The translations under genes were made by a program, and so were the position numbers. This document shows, in pieces, positions 1 through 8,740 of a stretch of DNA of 64,000 nt; positions within the stretch are counted from its first letter, which is position 1; every line of letters begins with the position of its first letter. The notes under the pieces were generated by a model that saw only the letters and a program-made list of their open reading frames with translations, had not been told where the DNA came from and searched no databases. Location: positions 1 through 64,000 of the forward strand of contig NZ_JAWDIE010000005.1 in the NCBI RefSeq assembly GCF_037688875.1. The letters are read 5' to 3'. The DNA is from Amphibiibacter pelophylacis (GTDB lineage Bacteria; Pseudomonadota; Gammaproteobacteria; Burkholderiales; Burkholderiaceae_C).

Positions 1-703
1 CGCCGGGCAGGTCTTCCTCGAAAACCGGCATGTCGCTGAGCGTTTCGGGGTTGAGGTACTGACCCAGCGAAGTCACTGGCACGAGCTGGCCGTTCAGGGT
101 CAGGCGCTGGCTGGTGTAATCGACCGTGTCGCCCGGCAGGCCGATGACGCGCTTGATGTAATCGACGCTGGGGTCTTCCGGGTAGCGGAACACGATGACG
201 TCGCCGCGCGCGGGCTCTTTGTTGGCCCACAGCTTGGTGTTGAACACCGGCAGGCGCAGGCCGTACTCGTATTTGTTGACCAGGATCAGATCGCCAATGG
301 CCAGCGTGGGAATCATCGAGCCCGACGGAATCTTGAAGGGCTCGAACAGGAAAGAGCGCAGGATGAAGACCGCCAGAATCACCGGGAACAGCCCCGCCGT
401 CCAGTCCAGCCACCAGGGTTGCATGAGCAGTTTCTGGCGCGCCGCGCCGTGGCTGTCGGCGGCGTCGTGAACAATGCCGCGTGCTTCCAGCGACTGCTGA
501 CGCTCCTGCATTTCGCGGTCCAGCTGGGCGACGGCGGCCACGCGCTGCGGGCGAAAGCGCAGCTTTTCCAGGCCCCAGAACACGCCGGTGACGACAGTCA
601 GCAGCATGAGCAGGGCGGCGAAATTGCCCAGCCAGAGCCCGGCGTACCAGCCGCCGAGGTAAAGGGCCAGCGCGCCCATCAGCGCTGCGGTCAGGATGCT
701 CAT
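1..703 (-). CDS. lepB: Signal peptidase I (3' end cut off by window edge)
   Basis: Membrane serine protease that removes signal peptides from exported proteins on the periplasmic side. The visible 234 codons begin with two hydrophobic segments (about residues 3-20 and 24-45). After a charged cytoplasmic loop comes another hydrophobic stretch that runs into SGSMIPTL, which carries the catalytic Ser, and further on YIKRVIGLPGD, which carries the catalytic Lys. Both belong to the Ser-Lys dyad of family S26. The C-terminus lies beyond position 1. The start ATG (703-701) overlaps the lepA stop as ATGA, so translation is probably coupled in a lepA-lepB operon, a common bacterial arrangement. Confidence 0.95.
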   Translation of the reverse strand, partial: MSILTAALMGALALYLGGWYAGLWLGNFAALLMLLTVVTGVFWGLEKLRFRPQRVAAVAQLDREMQERQQSLEARGIVHDAADSHGAARQKLLMQPWWLDWTAGLFPVILAVFILRSFLFEPFKIPSGSMIPTLAIGDLILVNKYEYGLRLPVFNTKLWANKEPARGDVIVFRYPEDPSVDYIKRVIGLPGDTVDYTSQRLTLNGQLVPVTSLGQYLNPETLSDMPVFEEDLPG

Positions 704-2517
704 GCGTCTTCCACCTGCAAGATGGCGAGGAAAGCCTCCTGGGGCACCTCGACCGAACCAATCTGTTTCATGCGCTTTTTGCCGGCTTTCTGCTTTTCCA
801 GCAGCTTGCGCTTGCGCGAAATGTCACCGCCATAACACTTGGCCAGCACGTTTTTGCGCAGGGCCTTGATGTTCTCGCGGGCGATGATGTTGCCTCCAAT
901 GGCCGCCTGAATGGCCACATCGTACTGCTGGCGCGGGATGATCTCGCGCATTTTGGACGCCACCTGGCGGGCGCGGTACTGGCTTTGCGTGCGGTGAACG
1001 ATCAGGCTGAGCGCGTCGATGCGGTCGCCGTTGATCAGCATGTCCACCTTGACCACGTCCGAGCCGCGGTATTCCAGGAACTCGTAATCCATGCTGGCGT
1101 AGCCGCGCGACACGCTCTTGAGCTTGTCGAAGAAATCCAGCACGATCTCGGCCAGCGGCATTTCGTAGGTCAGCATGACCTGGCGGCCGTGGTAGGCCAT
1201 GTTCATCTGCACGCCGCGCTTCTGGTTGGCCAGCGTCATGACCGAGCCGACGTAATCCTGCGGCATATACAGGTGCACGGTGACGATGGGCTCGCGGATT
1301 TCCTGGATGCGGCTGGCCTCGGGCATCTTGCTGGGGTTTTCGACCTCCAGCACCGTGCCGTCGCCCATTTCCACCTCGTAGACCACGCTGGGCGCGGTGG
1401 TGATCAGGTCCTGGTCGAACTCGCGCTCCAGGCGCTCCTGGACGATTTCCATGTGCAGCAGGCCCAGGAAACCGCAGCGGAAGCCAAAACCCAGCGCCTG
1501 GCTGACTTCGGGCTCGAAGCGCAGCGCCGCGTCGTTGAGTTTGAGCTTTTCCAGCGCGTCGCGCAGCTGGTCGTACTCGCTGGCCTCGGTCGGGTACAGC
1601 CCCGCGAACACCTGCGGCTGGATTTCCTTGAAGCCCGGCAGCGCCTCGGTGGCGGGGCCCGCGTTGTTGGGCAGCTTCTTGTCCAGCGTGATGGTGTCGC
1701 CCACCTTGGCCGCGTGCAGCTCCTTGATGCCGGCGATGATGAAGCCGACCTCGCCGGCCTTCAGCTCCGGCCGGTCCACCGATTTGGGCGTGAACACGCC
1801 CAGGTGCTCGGCGACGTGCACCGAGGCGCTGGCCATCATGCGGATGCGGTCGCCCTTGCGCAGCACGCCATCGACCACGCGCACCAGCATGACCACGCCG
1901 ACGTAGGTGTCGAACCACGAATCGATGATCATGGCGCGCGGCGGCGTGTCGGGGCTGGGATCGCCCTTGGGAGGCGGCATGCGCGTGACGACCAGCTCCA
2001 GGATCTCGTCGATGCCCATGCCGGTCTTGGCCGAGCAGGGGATGGCGTCGCTGGCGTCGATGCCGATCACGTCCTCGATTTCCAGCTTGGCGTTGTCCGG
2101 ATCGGCCTGAGGCAGATCCATTTTGTTCAGCACGGGCAGCACTTCCACGCCCAGTTCGAGCGCGGTGTAGCAGTTGGCCACGGTCTGCGCCTCAACGCCT
2201 TGGCTGGCGTCCACCACCAGCAGCGCGCCTTCGCAGGCCGACAGGCTGCGGCTGACTTCGTAGCTGAAGTCGACGTGTCCAGGCGTGTCGATCAGGTTGA
2301 GGTTGTAGACCTGGCCGTCGCGCGCGGTGTAGGACAGCGCGGCCGTCTGGGCCTTGATGGTGATGCCGCGCTCGCGCTCGATGTCCATGGAATCGAGCAC
2401 CTGCGCTTCCATTTCGCGGTCGGACAGGCCGCCGCAGCGCTGAATGAGGCGGTCGGCCAGCGTCGACTTGCCGTGGTCGATGTGGGCGATGATGGAAAAG
2501 TTGCGGATGTTTTTCAT
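700..2517 (-). CDS. lepA: Elongation factor 4 (back-translocating GTPase LepA)
   Basis: Translational GTPase that binds stalled or mistranslocated ribosomes. The protein has 605 residues, normal for the family. It opens with MKNIRNFSIIAHIDHGKSTL, in which AHIDHGKS is the P-loop (G1), followed by RGITIKAQ (G2), DTPGHVDF (G3) and NKMDLPQ (G4). The LepA-specific C-terminal domain ends with the Lys/Arg-rich tail KRKLLEKQKAGKKRMKQIG. The frame stays open far upstream of 2517, but that upstream part lacks homology-like features and the family starts at this MKNIRN, so I take 2517. It overlaps lepB by 4 bases and is divergent from the FAD oxidase gene. Confidence 0.97.
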   Translation of the reverse strand: MKNIRNFSIIAHIDHGKSTLADRLIQRCGGLSDREMEAQVLDSMDIERERGITIKAQTAALSYTARDGQVYNLNLIDTPGHVDFSYEVSRSLSACEGALLVVDASQGVEAQTVANCYTALELGVEVLPVLNKMDLPQADPDNAKLEIEDVIGIDASDAIPCSAKTGMGIDEILELVVTRMPPPKGDPSPDTPPRAMIIDSWFDTYVGVVMLVRVVDGVLRKGDRIRMMASASVHVAEHLGVFTPKSVDRPELKAGEVGFIIAGIKELHAAKVGDTITLDKKLPNNAGPATEALPGFKEIQPQVFAGLYPTEASEYDQLRDALEKLKLNDAALRFEPEVSQALGFGFRCGFLGLLHMEIVQERLEREFDQDLITTAPSVVYEVEMGDGTVLEVENPSKMPEASRIQEIREPIVTVHLYMPQDYVGSVMTLANQKRGVQMNMAYHGRQVMLTYEMPLAEIVLDFFDKLKSVSRGYASMDYEFLEYRGSDVVKVDMLINGDRIDALSLIVHRTQSQYRARQVASKMREIIPRQQYDVAIQAAIGGNIIARENIKALRKNVLAKCYGGDISRKRKLLEKQKAGKKRMKQIGSVEVPQEAFLAILQVEDA

Positions 2518-2518
2518 G

Positions 2519-2558
2519 GGCGCCAGTAAAAGCGCGATTGTACTGGTGCGCTGGCGCC
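2519..2558 (-). promoter_or_regulatory. Inverted repeat and possible lepA promoter
   Basis: Just upstream of lepA, GGCGCCAG (2519-2526) and CTGGCGCC (2551-2558) form perfect 8-base arms 24 bases apart. A minus-strand TACAAT (2542-2537) between them could be the lepA -10 box, about 20 bases before the start codon. No good -35 is visible. The repeat would fold in DNA or in the 5' leader. This is inference only. Confidence 0.3.
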
Positions 2559-2634
2559 TGTTGGCACGGCTTTGCGGGGGCTTGACGCCGTTGTCGGCAA
2601 TCTCCACCATCGGGTTTTCGCTGCCTAGTCCCAG

Positions 2635-4071
2635 ATGACCATGCGCCCTCACGAAACGCTTCTTTCTGTCCCGCCTTGCAGCCCCTCCACTTTGCCCGAA
2701 ACCTGGCCCGAAGGCGCCGCGCAGGAACTGGCCCGGCGTCTGGGTGAGCGCTGTGTCTGGTCGCAGGCGGTGCGCGAGCAGCACGGCCGCGACGAATCGC
2801 CGTTTGTCGATGTCCCGCCGCCCGACGCGGTGGTGATGGCGCAGTCGGTCGAAGATGTCAGCGCCGTGCTGGCCTGGGCGCAGGAGTTCGGCGTGCCGGT
2901 GATTCCCTTCGCGGCCGGTTCGTCGCTGGAAGGCCACGTGCTGGCGGTGCAGGGCGGTGTCAGCCTGGATGTGAACGCGCTCAACGCCGTCCACGCCATC
3001 CACACCGAGGACATGACCGCCACCGTGGGCCCGGGCCTGACGCGCAAGCAGCTTAACGCTGCGCTGGGCGGCACGGGGCTGTTCTTCCCGATTGATCCGG
3101 GTGCGGACGCGTCCATCGGCGGCATGGCGGCGACCCGCGCCAGCGGCACCAACGCCGTGCGCTACGGCACCCTGCGCGAGAACGTGCTGGCGCTGCAGGT
3201 GGTGCTGCCCGGCGGCGAGGTCATCCGCACCGGCACGCGGGCGCGCAAAAGCAGTGCGGGCTACGACCTGACGCGGCTGATGGTGGGCAGCGAAGGCACA
3301 CTGGGCGTCATCACCGAAGTGACCGTGCGCCTGCACCCGCTGCCCGAGGCGGTCAGTGCGGCAGTCTGCGCCTTCCCCAGCGTGCTGCAGGCCGTGCAGT
3401 GCACCACGGCCATCATCCAGGCCGGGATTCCGATTGCGCGCGTTGAACTGCTGGACGCGGCCACCGTTGGGCGGGTCAACCGCCACGCCGGGCTGACGCT
3501 GCCGCAGAAAGACCTGCTGCTGATGGAATTCCACGGCTCGCCCGCCAGCGTGGCCGAGCAGGCGCAGGCGGTGCAGGGCATCGCCGAAGACCTGGGCGGG
3601 CTGGGATTTGACTGGGCCACGCGCCCCGAAGAGCGCTCCCGTTTGTGGGCGGCGCGGCACAACGCCTACTTTGCGGGCGTGCAGTCACGCCCGGGCTGCC
3701 GTGTCATCACCACCGATGTCTGCGTGCCCATCAGCCGCCTGGCCGAAGCGGTGCAGGCGGCGGTGGACGAAGCCGACGCGGCGGGTCAGCCCTATTTCCT
3801 GGTGGGACACGTGGGCGACGGCAACTTCCACATGGGCTACCTGGTCGATCCGCACGACGCGGATGAAATCGCCCGCGCCGAAGCGCTTAACCGGGGCGTG
3901 GTCGAGCGCGCCATCGCGGCTTCAGGCACCTGCACCGGCGAGCACGGCATCGGGCTGCACAAGCGCGATTTCCTGCGCCAGGAAGCCGGTGAGGCGGGCG
4001 TGGCGCTGATGCGCGCCATCAAAGCCGCCATCGACCCGAAGAACATCATGAATCCGGGGAAGGTGGTTTGA
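2635..4071 (+). CDS. FAD-binding 2-hydroxyacid oxidase (D-lactate dehydrogenase / GlcD type)
   Basis: Predicted flavoprotein that oxidises a D-2-hydroxyacid such as D-lactate or D-glycolate and passes electrons to the respiratory chain. The PCMH-type FAD domain is visible: IPFAAGSSLEGHVLAVQGG (about residues 95-115) and GGMAATRASGTNAVRYGT (about 160-180). The C-terminal oxidase domain has GHVGDGNFHMGYLVDP with its conserved His and Asp, and ends in TGEHGIG and DPKNIMNPGKV, typical of the family. At 478 residues it is full length. An ATG two codons downstream (2641) is an alternative start. No iron-sulfur partner (GlcF-like) lies next to it, which fits a single-subunit D-lactate dehydrogenase better than glycolate oxidase. 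The exact substrate is not decidable from sequence. Confidence 0.85.
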   Translation: MTMRPHETLLSVPPCSPSTLPETWPEGAAQELARRLGERCVWSQAVREQHGRDESPFVDVPPPDAVVMAQSVEDVSAVLAWAQEFGVPVIPFAAGSSLEGHVLAVQGGVSLDVNALNAVHAIHTEDMTATVGPGLTRKQLNAALGGTGLFFPIDPGADASIGGMAATRASGTNAVRYGTLRENVLALQVVLPGGEVIRTGTRARKSSAGYDLTRLMVGSEGTLGVITEVTVRLHPLPEAVSAAVCAFPSVLQAVQCTTAIIQAGIPIARVELLDAATVGRVNRHAGLTLPQKDLLLMEFHGSPASVAEQAQAVQGIAEDLGGLGFDWATRPEERSRLWAARHNAYFAGVQSRPGCRVITTDVCVPISRLAEAVQAAVDEADAAGQPYFLVGHVGDGNFHMGYLVDPHDADEIARAEALNRGVVERAIAASGTCTGEHGIGLHKRDFLRQEAGEAGVALMRAIKAAIDPKNIMNPGKVV

Positions 4072-4129
4072 GGGATGGCCGGTGCAAGCGGTGTAAGCTC
4101 AGCGCCCTGAACTTTTCAAGGACTCCGCC

Positions 4130-4885
4130 ATGACCCGACTGCACCAGCGCCCCGCCGACCAGCTTCGCCCCATCCGCATCCAGCGCGGGGTCACGCGCCA
4201 CGCCGAAGGCTCGGTGCTGTGCGCTTTTGGCGACACCCAGGTGCTGTGTACGGCGTCGGTGCTCGATAAGGTGCCGCCGCACCAGAAAGGCAAGGGCGAG
4301 GGCTGGGTCACCGCCGAATACGGCATGCTGCCGCGCTCGACGCACACGCGCTCGGACCGCGAGGCCGCGCGCGGCAAACAGAGTGGCCGCACCCAGGAGA
4401 TCCAGCGCCTGATCGGCCGCTCGCTGCGCGCGGTGGTTGATTTGACGGCCCTGGGCGAGCGCACGATACACATCGACTGCGACGTCCTGCAGGCCGACGG
4501 TGGCACGCGCACCGCCAGCATCACCGGCGCCTGGGTGGCGCTGGCCGACGCGGTGCGTGGCCTGAAAGAGCGCGGCCTGATCGCGGGCGAACCGCTCCGC
4601 GCGCAGGTCGCAGCGGTGTCGGTCGGCGTCTTTCAGGGCGAGCCGCTGCTCGATCTGGACTATCCCGAAGATTCGGGCTGCGACTGCGACCTGAACGTGG
4701 TCATGACCAGCGCAGGCGGCTTTGTCGAGGTGCAGGGCACGGCCGAAGGCGCGCCCTTCAGCCGCGCCGAGCTGGACCGCCTGCTGCAGCTGGCCAGCGA
4801 CGGCATCGCCCGCCTGCACGCCGAGCAGCGCCAGGCCCTGGAGCAGCCCGCGCAGCGCCTGCTCGATCTCGGCGCCGGGGCCTGA
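4130..4885 (+). CDS. rph: Ribonuclease PH
   Basis: Phosphate-dependent 3'-5' exoribonuclease that trims tRNA precursors and other structured RNA 3' ends. The 251 residues match the family length. Diagnostic stretches are RPADQLRPI near the N-terminus, GSVLCAFGDTQVLC, the RNA-binding loop AEYGMLPRSTHTR (about residues 62-74) and CDVLQADGGTRTASITGA. DYPEDSGCDCDLNVVMT carries the Asp residues of the phosphorolytic site. One base separates it from rdgB, and rph-rdgB-hemW looks like a single transcription unit. Confidence 0.96.
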   Translation: MTRLHQRPADQLRPIRIQRGVTRHAEGSVLCAFGDTQVLCTASVLDKVPPHQKGKGEGWVTAEYGMLPRSTHTRSDREAARGKQSGRTQEIQRLIGRSLRAVVDLTALGERTIHIDCDVLQADGGTRTASITGAWVALADAVRGLKERGLIAGEPLRAQVAAVSVGVFQGEPLLDLDYPEDSGCDCDLNVVMTSAGGFVEVQGTAEGAPFSRAELDRLLQLASDGIARLHAEQRQALEQPAQRLLDLGAGA

Positions 4886-4886
4886 C

Positions 4887-5564
4887 ATGGCCATGGACAA
4901 CGCCTTGCGCGATCTGGTCCTGGCGTCCAACAACGCCAAAAAGCTGGCGGAGCTGGGCGATCTCTTCGCGCCGCTGGGCCTGCGCCTGCTGCCCCAGGGC
5001 GCGCTGGCCGTGCCCGAGCCCGACGAGCCCTACGCCACCTTCATCGAAAACGCCCTGCACAAGGCGCGCCACGCCAGCCGCCTGGCTGGGCTGCCCGCGC
5101 TGGCTGACGATTCCGGCCTGTGCGTGGACGCTCTGGGCGGCGCGCCCGGCGTGTGGTCGGCGCGGTATGCGCCGCTGGCCGACACCGATGCGGACGGCGC
5201 CCGCGAATCACGCCGCGCCCGCCAGGACGCCGCCAACAACGCCCATCTGCTGGCTGCGCTGGCCGGGCAGACGGCGCCGCAACAGCGCCGCGCCCGCTTC
5301 GTCTGCACCCTGGTCGCCGTTCGCCACCCGGACGACCCTGAACCGCTGGTCGCGACCGGCGACTGGCCGGGCCGCATCGCGCTGCAGCCTGCGGGGGACG
5401 GCGGTTTCGGCTACGACCCGCTGATGTGGCTGGACGAGCCCGGCTGCAGCGTCGCGCAGCTGTCGGCGGTAGACAAGCAGCGCCTGGGCCACCGGGGCGT
5501 GGCTGGCCGCGCCCTGCTGGCGCTGATGCGCGCGCGCTGGGCCCTGGGTGACGCAGGCGCATGA
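4887..5564 (+). CDS. rdgB: dITP/XTP pyrophosphatase (RdgB/HAM1 family)
   Basis: Removes non-canonical purine nucleotides (dITP, XTP) from the pool by cleaving them to monophosphate and pyrophosphate. The 225-residue product has LVLASNNAKKLAEL at the N-terminus (substrate-binding SNNxxK), ADDSGLCVDALGG (catalytic Asp pair) and, near the C-terminus, GFGYDPL followed by DKQRLGHRG, all family signatures. I chose the ATG at 4887, one base after the rph stop. An upstream in-frame extension would run inside rph and has no family match. Its stop overlaps the hemW ATG. Confidence 0.95.
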   Translation: MAMDNALRDLVLASNNAKKLAELGDLFAPLGLRLLPQGALAVPEPDEPYATFIENALHKARHASRLAGLPALADDSGLCVDALGGAPGVWSARYAPLADTDADGARESRRARQDAANNAHLLAALAGQTAPQQRRARFVCTLVAVRHPDDPEPLVATGDWPGRIALQPAGDGGFGYDPLMWLDEPGCSVAQLSAVDKQRLGHRGVAGRALLALMRARWALGDAGA

Positions 5565-6931
5565 GACCCAGCGACGCCGACGGCCTGCCCGATCCGGCTG
5601 CCCGGCGCCGGGTGATTCCGCTGGTGCCCGAGGTGGGCCGCTTTTCTGGTTCTCCGGGCGCTCCTGGCACTGCACCAGCCAGCCGCTACGCCGCCACGGC
5701 CGTGCCGCCCGATCATCCTCTGGCCGACTTTCTGGGTGACGGCCCCCTGAGCCTGCCCGGGCCGCCCCCGCTGTCCCTTTATATTCACCTGCCGTGGTGC
5801 CTGCGCAAGTGCCCCTACTGCGATTTCAACTCGCACGAGCGCGCTGGCTTGGGCGACGACGGCCACCTGCCGCCTGGGCTGGAGGCCGATTACGTCCGCG
5901 CCCTGATCGCCGATCTGGACGCCGCACTGCCGCTGGTCTGGGGTCGCCCGGTGATCAGCGTGTTTCTGGGCGGCGGCACACCCAGCCTGTTCCAGCCGCA
6001 GACGCTGGCCGACCTGCTCTCCGCCGTGCGCGCCCGCCTGCCGCTGGCGCCCGAGGCCGAGATCACGCTGGAGGCCAATCCCGGCACCTTCGAATCCGGA
6101 CGCTACGCCGCCTACGCGCAGGCGGGCATCAACCGGCTCTCCATCGGCGTGCAGTCGCTCAATGACACGCACCTGCGCGCCCTGGGCCGCGTGCACGACG
6201 CCGCGCAGGCCCGCGCCGCAGTGGCCGAGGCGCAGCGCCACTTCGAGCGCTTCAATATTGATCTGATGTACGCCCTGCCCGGTCAGGAGCTGGCGGACCT
6301 GGCCCGCGATGTGGACGCCGTGCTGGCGCTGCAGCCGCCGCACCTGTCGCTCTACCACCTGACGCTCGAGCGCAACACCCGCTTTTTCAGCCAGCCGCCC
6401 GAAGGCCTGCCAGACGCGGACCTCGCCAGCGACATGCTCGACCTGATCCTGGCGCGCACCGCCCGCGCCGGGCTGGGCCGCTACGAGGTTTCGGCCTTCG
6501 CCCGCAGCGAGGCCCTGCGCTGCACGCACAACCTGAACTACTGGGCCTTTGGTGACTATCTGGGCTTGGGCGCAGGCGCGCACAGCAAGCTCAGTTTTGC
6601 CCACCGCATCTGGCGCCAGACGCGCTGGCGCGAGCCCCAGCAGTACATGACGCAGGCGCTGGCCGGGCGCGCGGTGTCCAGCCAGGACGAGGTCGCGCCG
6701 CAGCATCTGCCTTTCGAGTTCATGCTCAACGCCCTGCGCCTGAAAGACGGCGTGCCGCATGCGCTCTGGGCCGAGCGCACGGGCCTGCCGCCCGCCCACC
6801 TGGCCACCGCCTGGCGCAAGGCCGCCGCGCGCGGCTGGGTGCCCGACAGCCCCTTCCCGCCGCGCCAGTGGGTGACCACGCCGCGCGGCTTTGATTTCCT
6901 GAGCGACGCGCAGGAGCTGTTTCTGCCCTGA
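5561..6931 (+). CDS. hemW: Radical SAM protein HemW (heme chaperone, CPO-like)
   Basis: Radical SAM protein of the HemN/HemW family. HemW proteins bind heme and are thought to deliver it to respiratory enzymes; they are often mis-named oxygen-independent coproporphyrinogen oxidase. The iron-sulfur ligands are in WCLRKCPYCDF (Cys80, Cys84, Cys87, a CX3CX2C pattern). GGGTPSLF follows at about residue 140, then NRLSIGVQSLN and the HemW C-terminal winged-helix region. The cluster lies about 70 residues from the start, a long Pro/Ala-rich N-terminus. A GTG at 5612 (VIPLVPEV) is a credible alternative start, but the ATGA overlap with rdgB favours 5561. Confidence 0.9.
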   Translation: MRPSDADGLPDPAARRRVIPLVPEVGRFSGSPGAPGTAPASRYAATAVPPDHPLADFLGDGPLSLPGPPPLSLYIHLPWCLRKCPYCDFNSHERAGLGDDGHLPPGLEADYVRALIADLDAALPLVWGRPVISVFLGGGTPSLFQPQTLADLLSAVRARLPLAPEAEITLEANPGTFESGRYAAYAQAGINRLSIGVQSLNDTHLRALGRVHDAAQARAAVAEAQRHFERFNIDLMYALPGQELADLARDVDAVLALQPPHLSLYHLTLERNTRFFSQPPEGLPDADLASDMLDLILARTARAGLGRYEVSAFARSEALRCTHNLNYWAFGDYLGLGAGAHSKLSFAHRIWRQTRWREPQQYMTQALAGRAVSSQDEVAPQHLPFEFMLNALRLKDGVPHALWAERTGLPPAHLATAWRKAAARGWVPDSPFPPRQWVTTPRGFDFLSDAQELFLP

Positions 6932-6939
6932 GGGCTGGC

Positions 6940-7467
6940 TTACTTCTTCGCGTTCGCCAGGCCGCTGACGACTTCCTGCTTGGCCTCGTCCACGCCGCCC
7001 CAGCCCTTGACCTTGACCCACTTGCCTTTTTCCAGATCCTTGTAGTGCTCAAAGAAGTGAACGATCTGGTTCTTGATCACGTCGCTGACATCGTCCAGCG
7101 TTTCGAGATCGGCGTAGAGCGGCAGGATTTTTTTCGTGGGCACGGCCAGCAGTTTGGCGTCGCCACCGGCTTCGTCGTCCATGTGCAGGATGCCCAGCGG
7201 ACGGCAGGTCACGGCCACGCCCGGCGGCAGGGGGATGGGCGTCATCACCAGAACATCGACCGGATCGCCGTCGTCGGACAGGGTGTTCGGGATGTAGCCG
7301 TAGTTGACCGGGTAGTGCATGGGCGTGGCCATGAAGCGGTCCACGAACAGCGCGCCGCTGTCCTTGTCCACTTCGAACTTGATGGGCGCGCCGTTCATCG
7401 AAATTTCGATGACCACGTTGAATTCGTCGGGGGTTTTGCTGCCGGGGGTGACCTGGTTGAGGCTCAT
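6940..7467 (-). CDS. ppa: Inorganic pyrophosphatase (soluble family I)
   Basis: Hydrolyses pyrophosphate from biosynthetic reactions, pulling them forward. At 175 residues it is the usual size of prokaryotic family I enzymes. The family signature DDGDPVDVLV, with three metal-binding Asp, is at about residue 65. YPVNYGYIPNT just before it and KDLEKGKWVKVKGW near the C-terminus also match. It is convergent with hemW, with only 8 bases between the two stops and no visible terminator there. It is divergent from serB across 140 bases. Confidence 0.96.
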   Translation of the reverse strand: MSLNQVTPGSKTPDEFNVVIEISMNGAPIKFEVDKDSGALFVDRFMATPMHYPVNYGYIPNTLSDDGDPVDVLVMTPIPLPPGVAVTCRPLGILHMDDEAGGDAKLLAVPTKKILPLYADLETLDDVSDVIKNQIVHFFEHYKDLEKGKWVKVKGWGGVDEAKQEVVSGLANAKK

Positions 7468-7607
7468 GGACGGTCCTTGTGTCGGTAAAGAAAGTGCGGA
7501 ATCGCAATAATTCTAAGCGCTGCCACTGTGACACCCCGGCCTGACGGCAGCCTGTAACATCGCGCCCTGATCCTTGACCCATGATTCCTCCCGATTGCGA
7601 GTCCACC

Positions 7608-8345
7608 ATGAGCCAGCACGCCCCCGATCCCAGCGCCTACGACGACTTCACCCCCGGCCTGCGCGTGCGGCGCGGCCTGGCGCGCTGGCCGCTGTCGCGC
7701 GTGCGCCTGGCGGCGTTCGACATGGATTCGACGCTGATCAACATCGAGTGCATCGACGAGATCGCCGACGCCGCCGGGCGCAAGGCCGAGGTCGCGGCCA
7801 TCACCGAGGCCTCGATGCGCGGCGAGATCACCGATTTCCGCGAGAGCCTGCGCCGCCGGGTGGCGCTTTTGCGCGGCGTGCCCGAAAGCGCACTGGCCGA
7901 TGTGCTGGCGCAGCGCCTGCAGATCAACCCGGGGGTGGAGATGTTCCTGGCCGCACTGCACGCGCACGGCGTGGCGACACTGCTGGTGTCGGGCGGCTTC
8001 ACCTTTTTCAGCCGGGCGGTGCGCGAGCGCCTGGGCATGGGCTACGCCCGCGCCAACCAGCTGGAAGTGTCGGACGGCGTGCTCACCGGCGGCCTGGTGC
8101 CGCAGGCCTGGGGCGACATCTGCGACGGGGCCGAAAAGCGCCGCACCCTGCTGGAGCTGTGCAGCCTGCTGGACATTGATCCCGCCGACACCCTGGCCGT
8201 GGGCGATGGCGCGAACGATCTGCCCATGATGGGGGCGGCGGGGCTGTCGCTGGCCTTTCACGCCAAACCGCTGGTCGCCGCGCAGGCCGATCTCAGCCTG
8301 GTCGTTGGTCCCATGGACGACGTGCTGGACTGGTTCCAGCTGTGA
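7608..8345 (+). CDS. serB: Phosphoserine phosphatase
   Basis: HAD-superfamily enzyme for the last step of serine synthesis, from phosphoserine to serine. The sequence shows motif I DMDSTLINIECIDE (nucleophile Asp near residue 36), motif II around LVSGGFTFF, and motif IV GDGANDLPMM with the metal-binding Asp. From the ATG at 7608 it has 245 residues. An in-frame ATG at 7581 would add nine residues without family support. Unlike E. coli SerB there is no N-terminal ACT-like domain, as in other Burkholderiales. It sits upstream of the glycine riboswitch and gcv genes, so serine and glycine metabolism are neighbours here. Confidence 0.93.
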   Translation: MSQHAPDPSAYDDFTPGLRVRRGLARWPLSRVRLAAFDMDSTLINIECIDEIADAAGRKAEVAAITEASMRGEITDFRESLRRRVALLRGVPESALADVLAQRLQINPGVEMFLAALHAHGVATLLVSGGFTFFSRAVRERLGMGYARANQLEVSDGVLTGGLVPQAWGDICDGAEKRRTLLELCSLLDIDPADTLAVGDGANDLPMMGAAGLSLAFHAKPLVAAQADLSLVVGPMDDVLDWFQL

Positions 8346-8377
8346 GGCCTGGGGCGCACGGCCCTCAAACTCGGGCC

Positions 8378-8407
8378 TGAAAATTCTTCCCACCCCTGCG
8401 CTACACT
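8378..8407 (+). promoter_or_regulatory. Candidate promoter for the gcv riboswitch transcript
   Basis: TGAAAA (8378-8383) and TACACT (8402-8407) lie 18 bases apart and would start transcription near 8413, just before the first glycine aptamer. Placement agrees with the riboswitch boundary, but the -35 match is weak. Confidence 0.4.
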
Positions 8408-8414
8408 GGCGCTT

Positions 8415-8655
8415 CGGCCAGGAGAGCACGGACGCGCACGCCGCATCCGTCACCGAAGGCGCAGGGGGCTTGCGGGCCACCGCAACGCTCAGGTATCCGG
8501 GACTGGCCAAGTCCTGCTTCGCAAGGGGTGGGGCTCCTCACTGGAGAGTGGCGCGCTGCGCGGACCTGTCCGTCGCAGCACGCCCACCGAAGGGGCAAAC
8601 CGGCTGGCCGTGGGGCTGGCGGGCCAATCTCTCAGGTCCAGGGACGGTGGGGACA
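8415..8655 (+). promoter_or_regulatory. Tandem glycine riboswitch
   Basis: Two consecutive glycine aptamers precede gcvT. Aptamer I has GGAGAGCAC (from 8421), CACCGAAGG-type core bases (8451-8459) and CTCAGGTATCCGGGAC (from 8488). Aptamer II has TGGAGAGTGGCG (from 8542), CCACCGAAGGGGC (8583-8595) and CTCTCAGGTCCAGGGACGG (from 8630). These are the conserved gcvT RNA-motif elements. Tandem glycine riboswitches are known ON switches that raise gcv expression when glycine is high. About 85 bases follow before the gcvT ATG, but I could not identify the expression platform with confidence. The gap 8346-8740 holds this element and its promoter and nothing else that I can see. Confidence 0.93.
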
Positions 8656-8740
8656 GGATGGAGCCGATCGGCCGCGCGCACCGCAGTGCGGGGCCGATGT
8701 TTCGTTTCTACACTGTCCCGTCTGCTGCCGGAGCCTGTCC

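Noticed and set aside
985..2529. Long open frame on the plus strand opposite lepA
   Set aside because: It mirrors the codon pattern of lepA and its protein is a His/Arg/Val-rich string with no motif. High-GC coding DNA produces such antisense frames.
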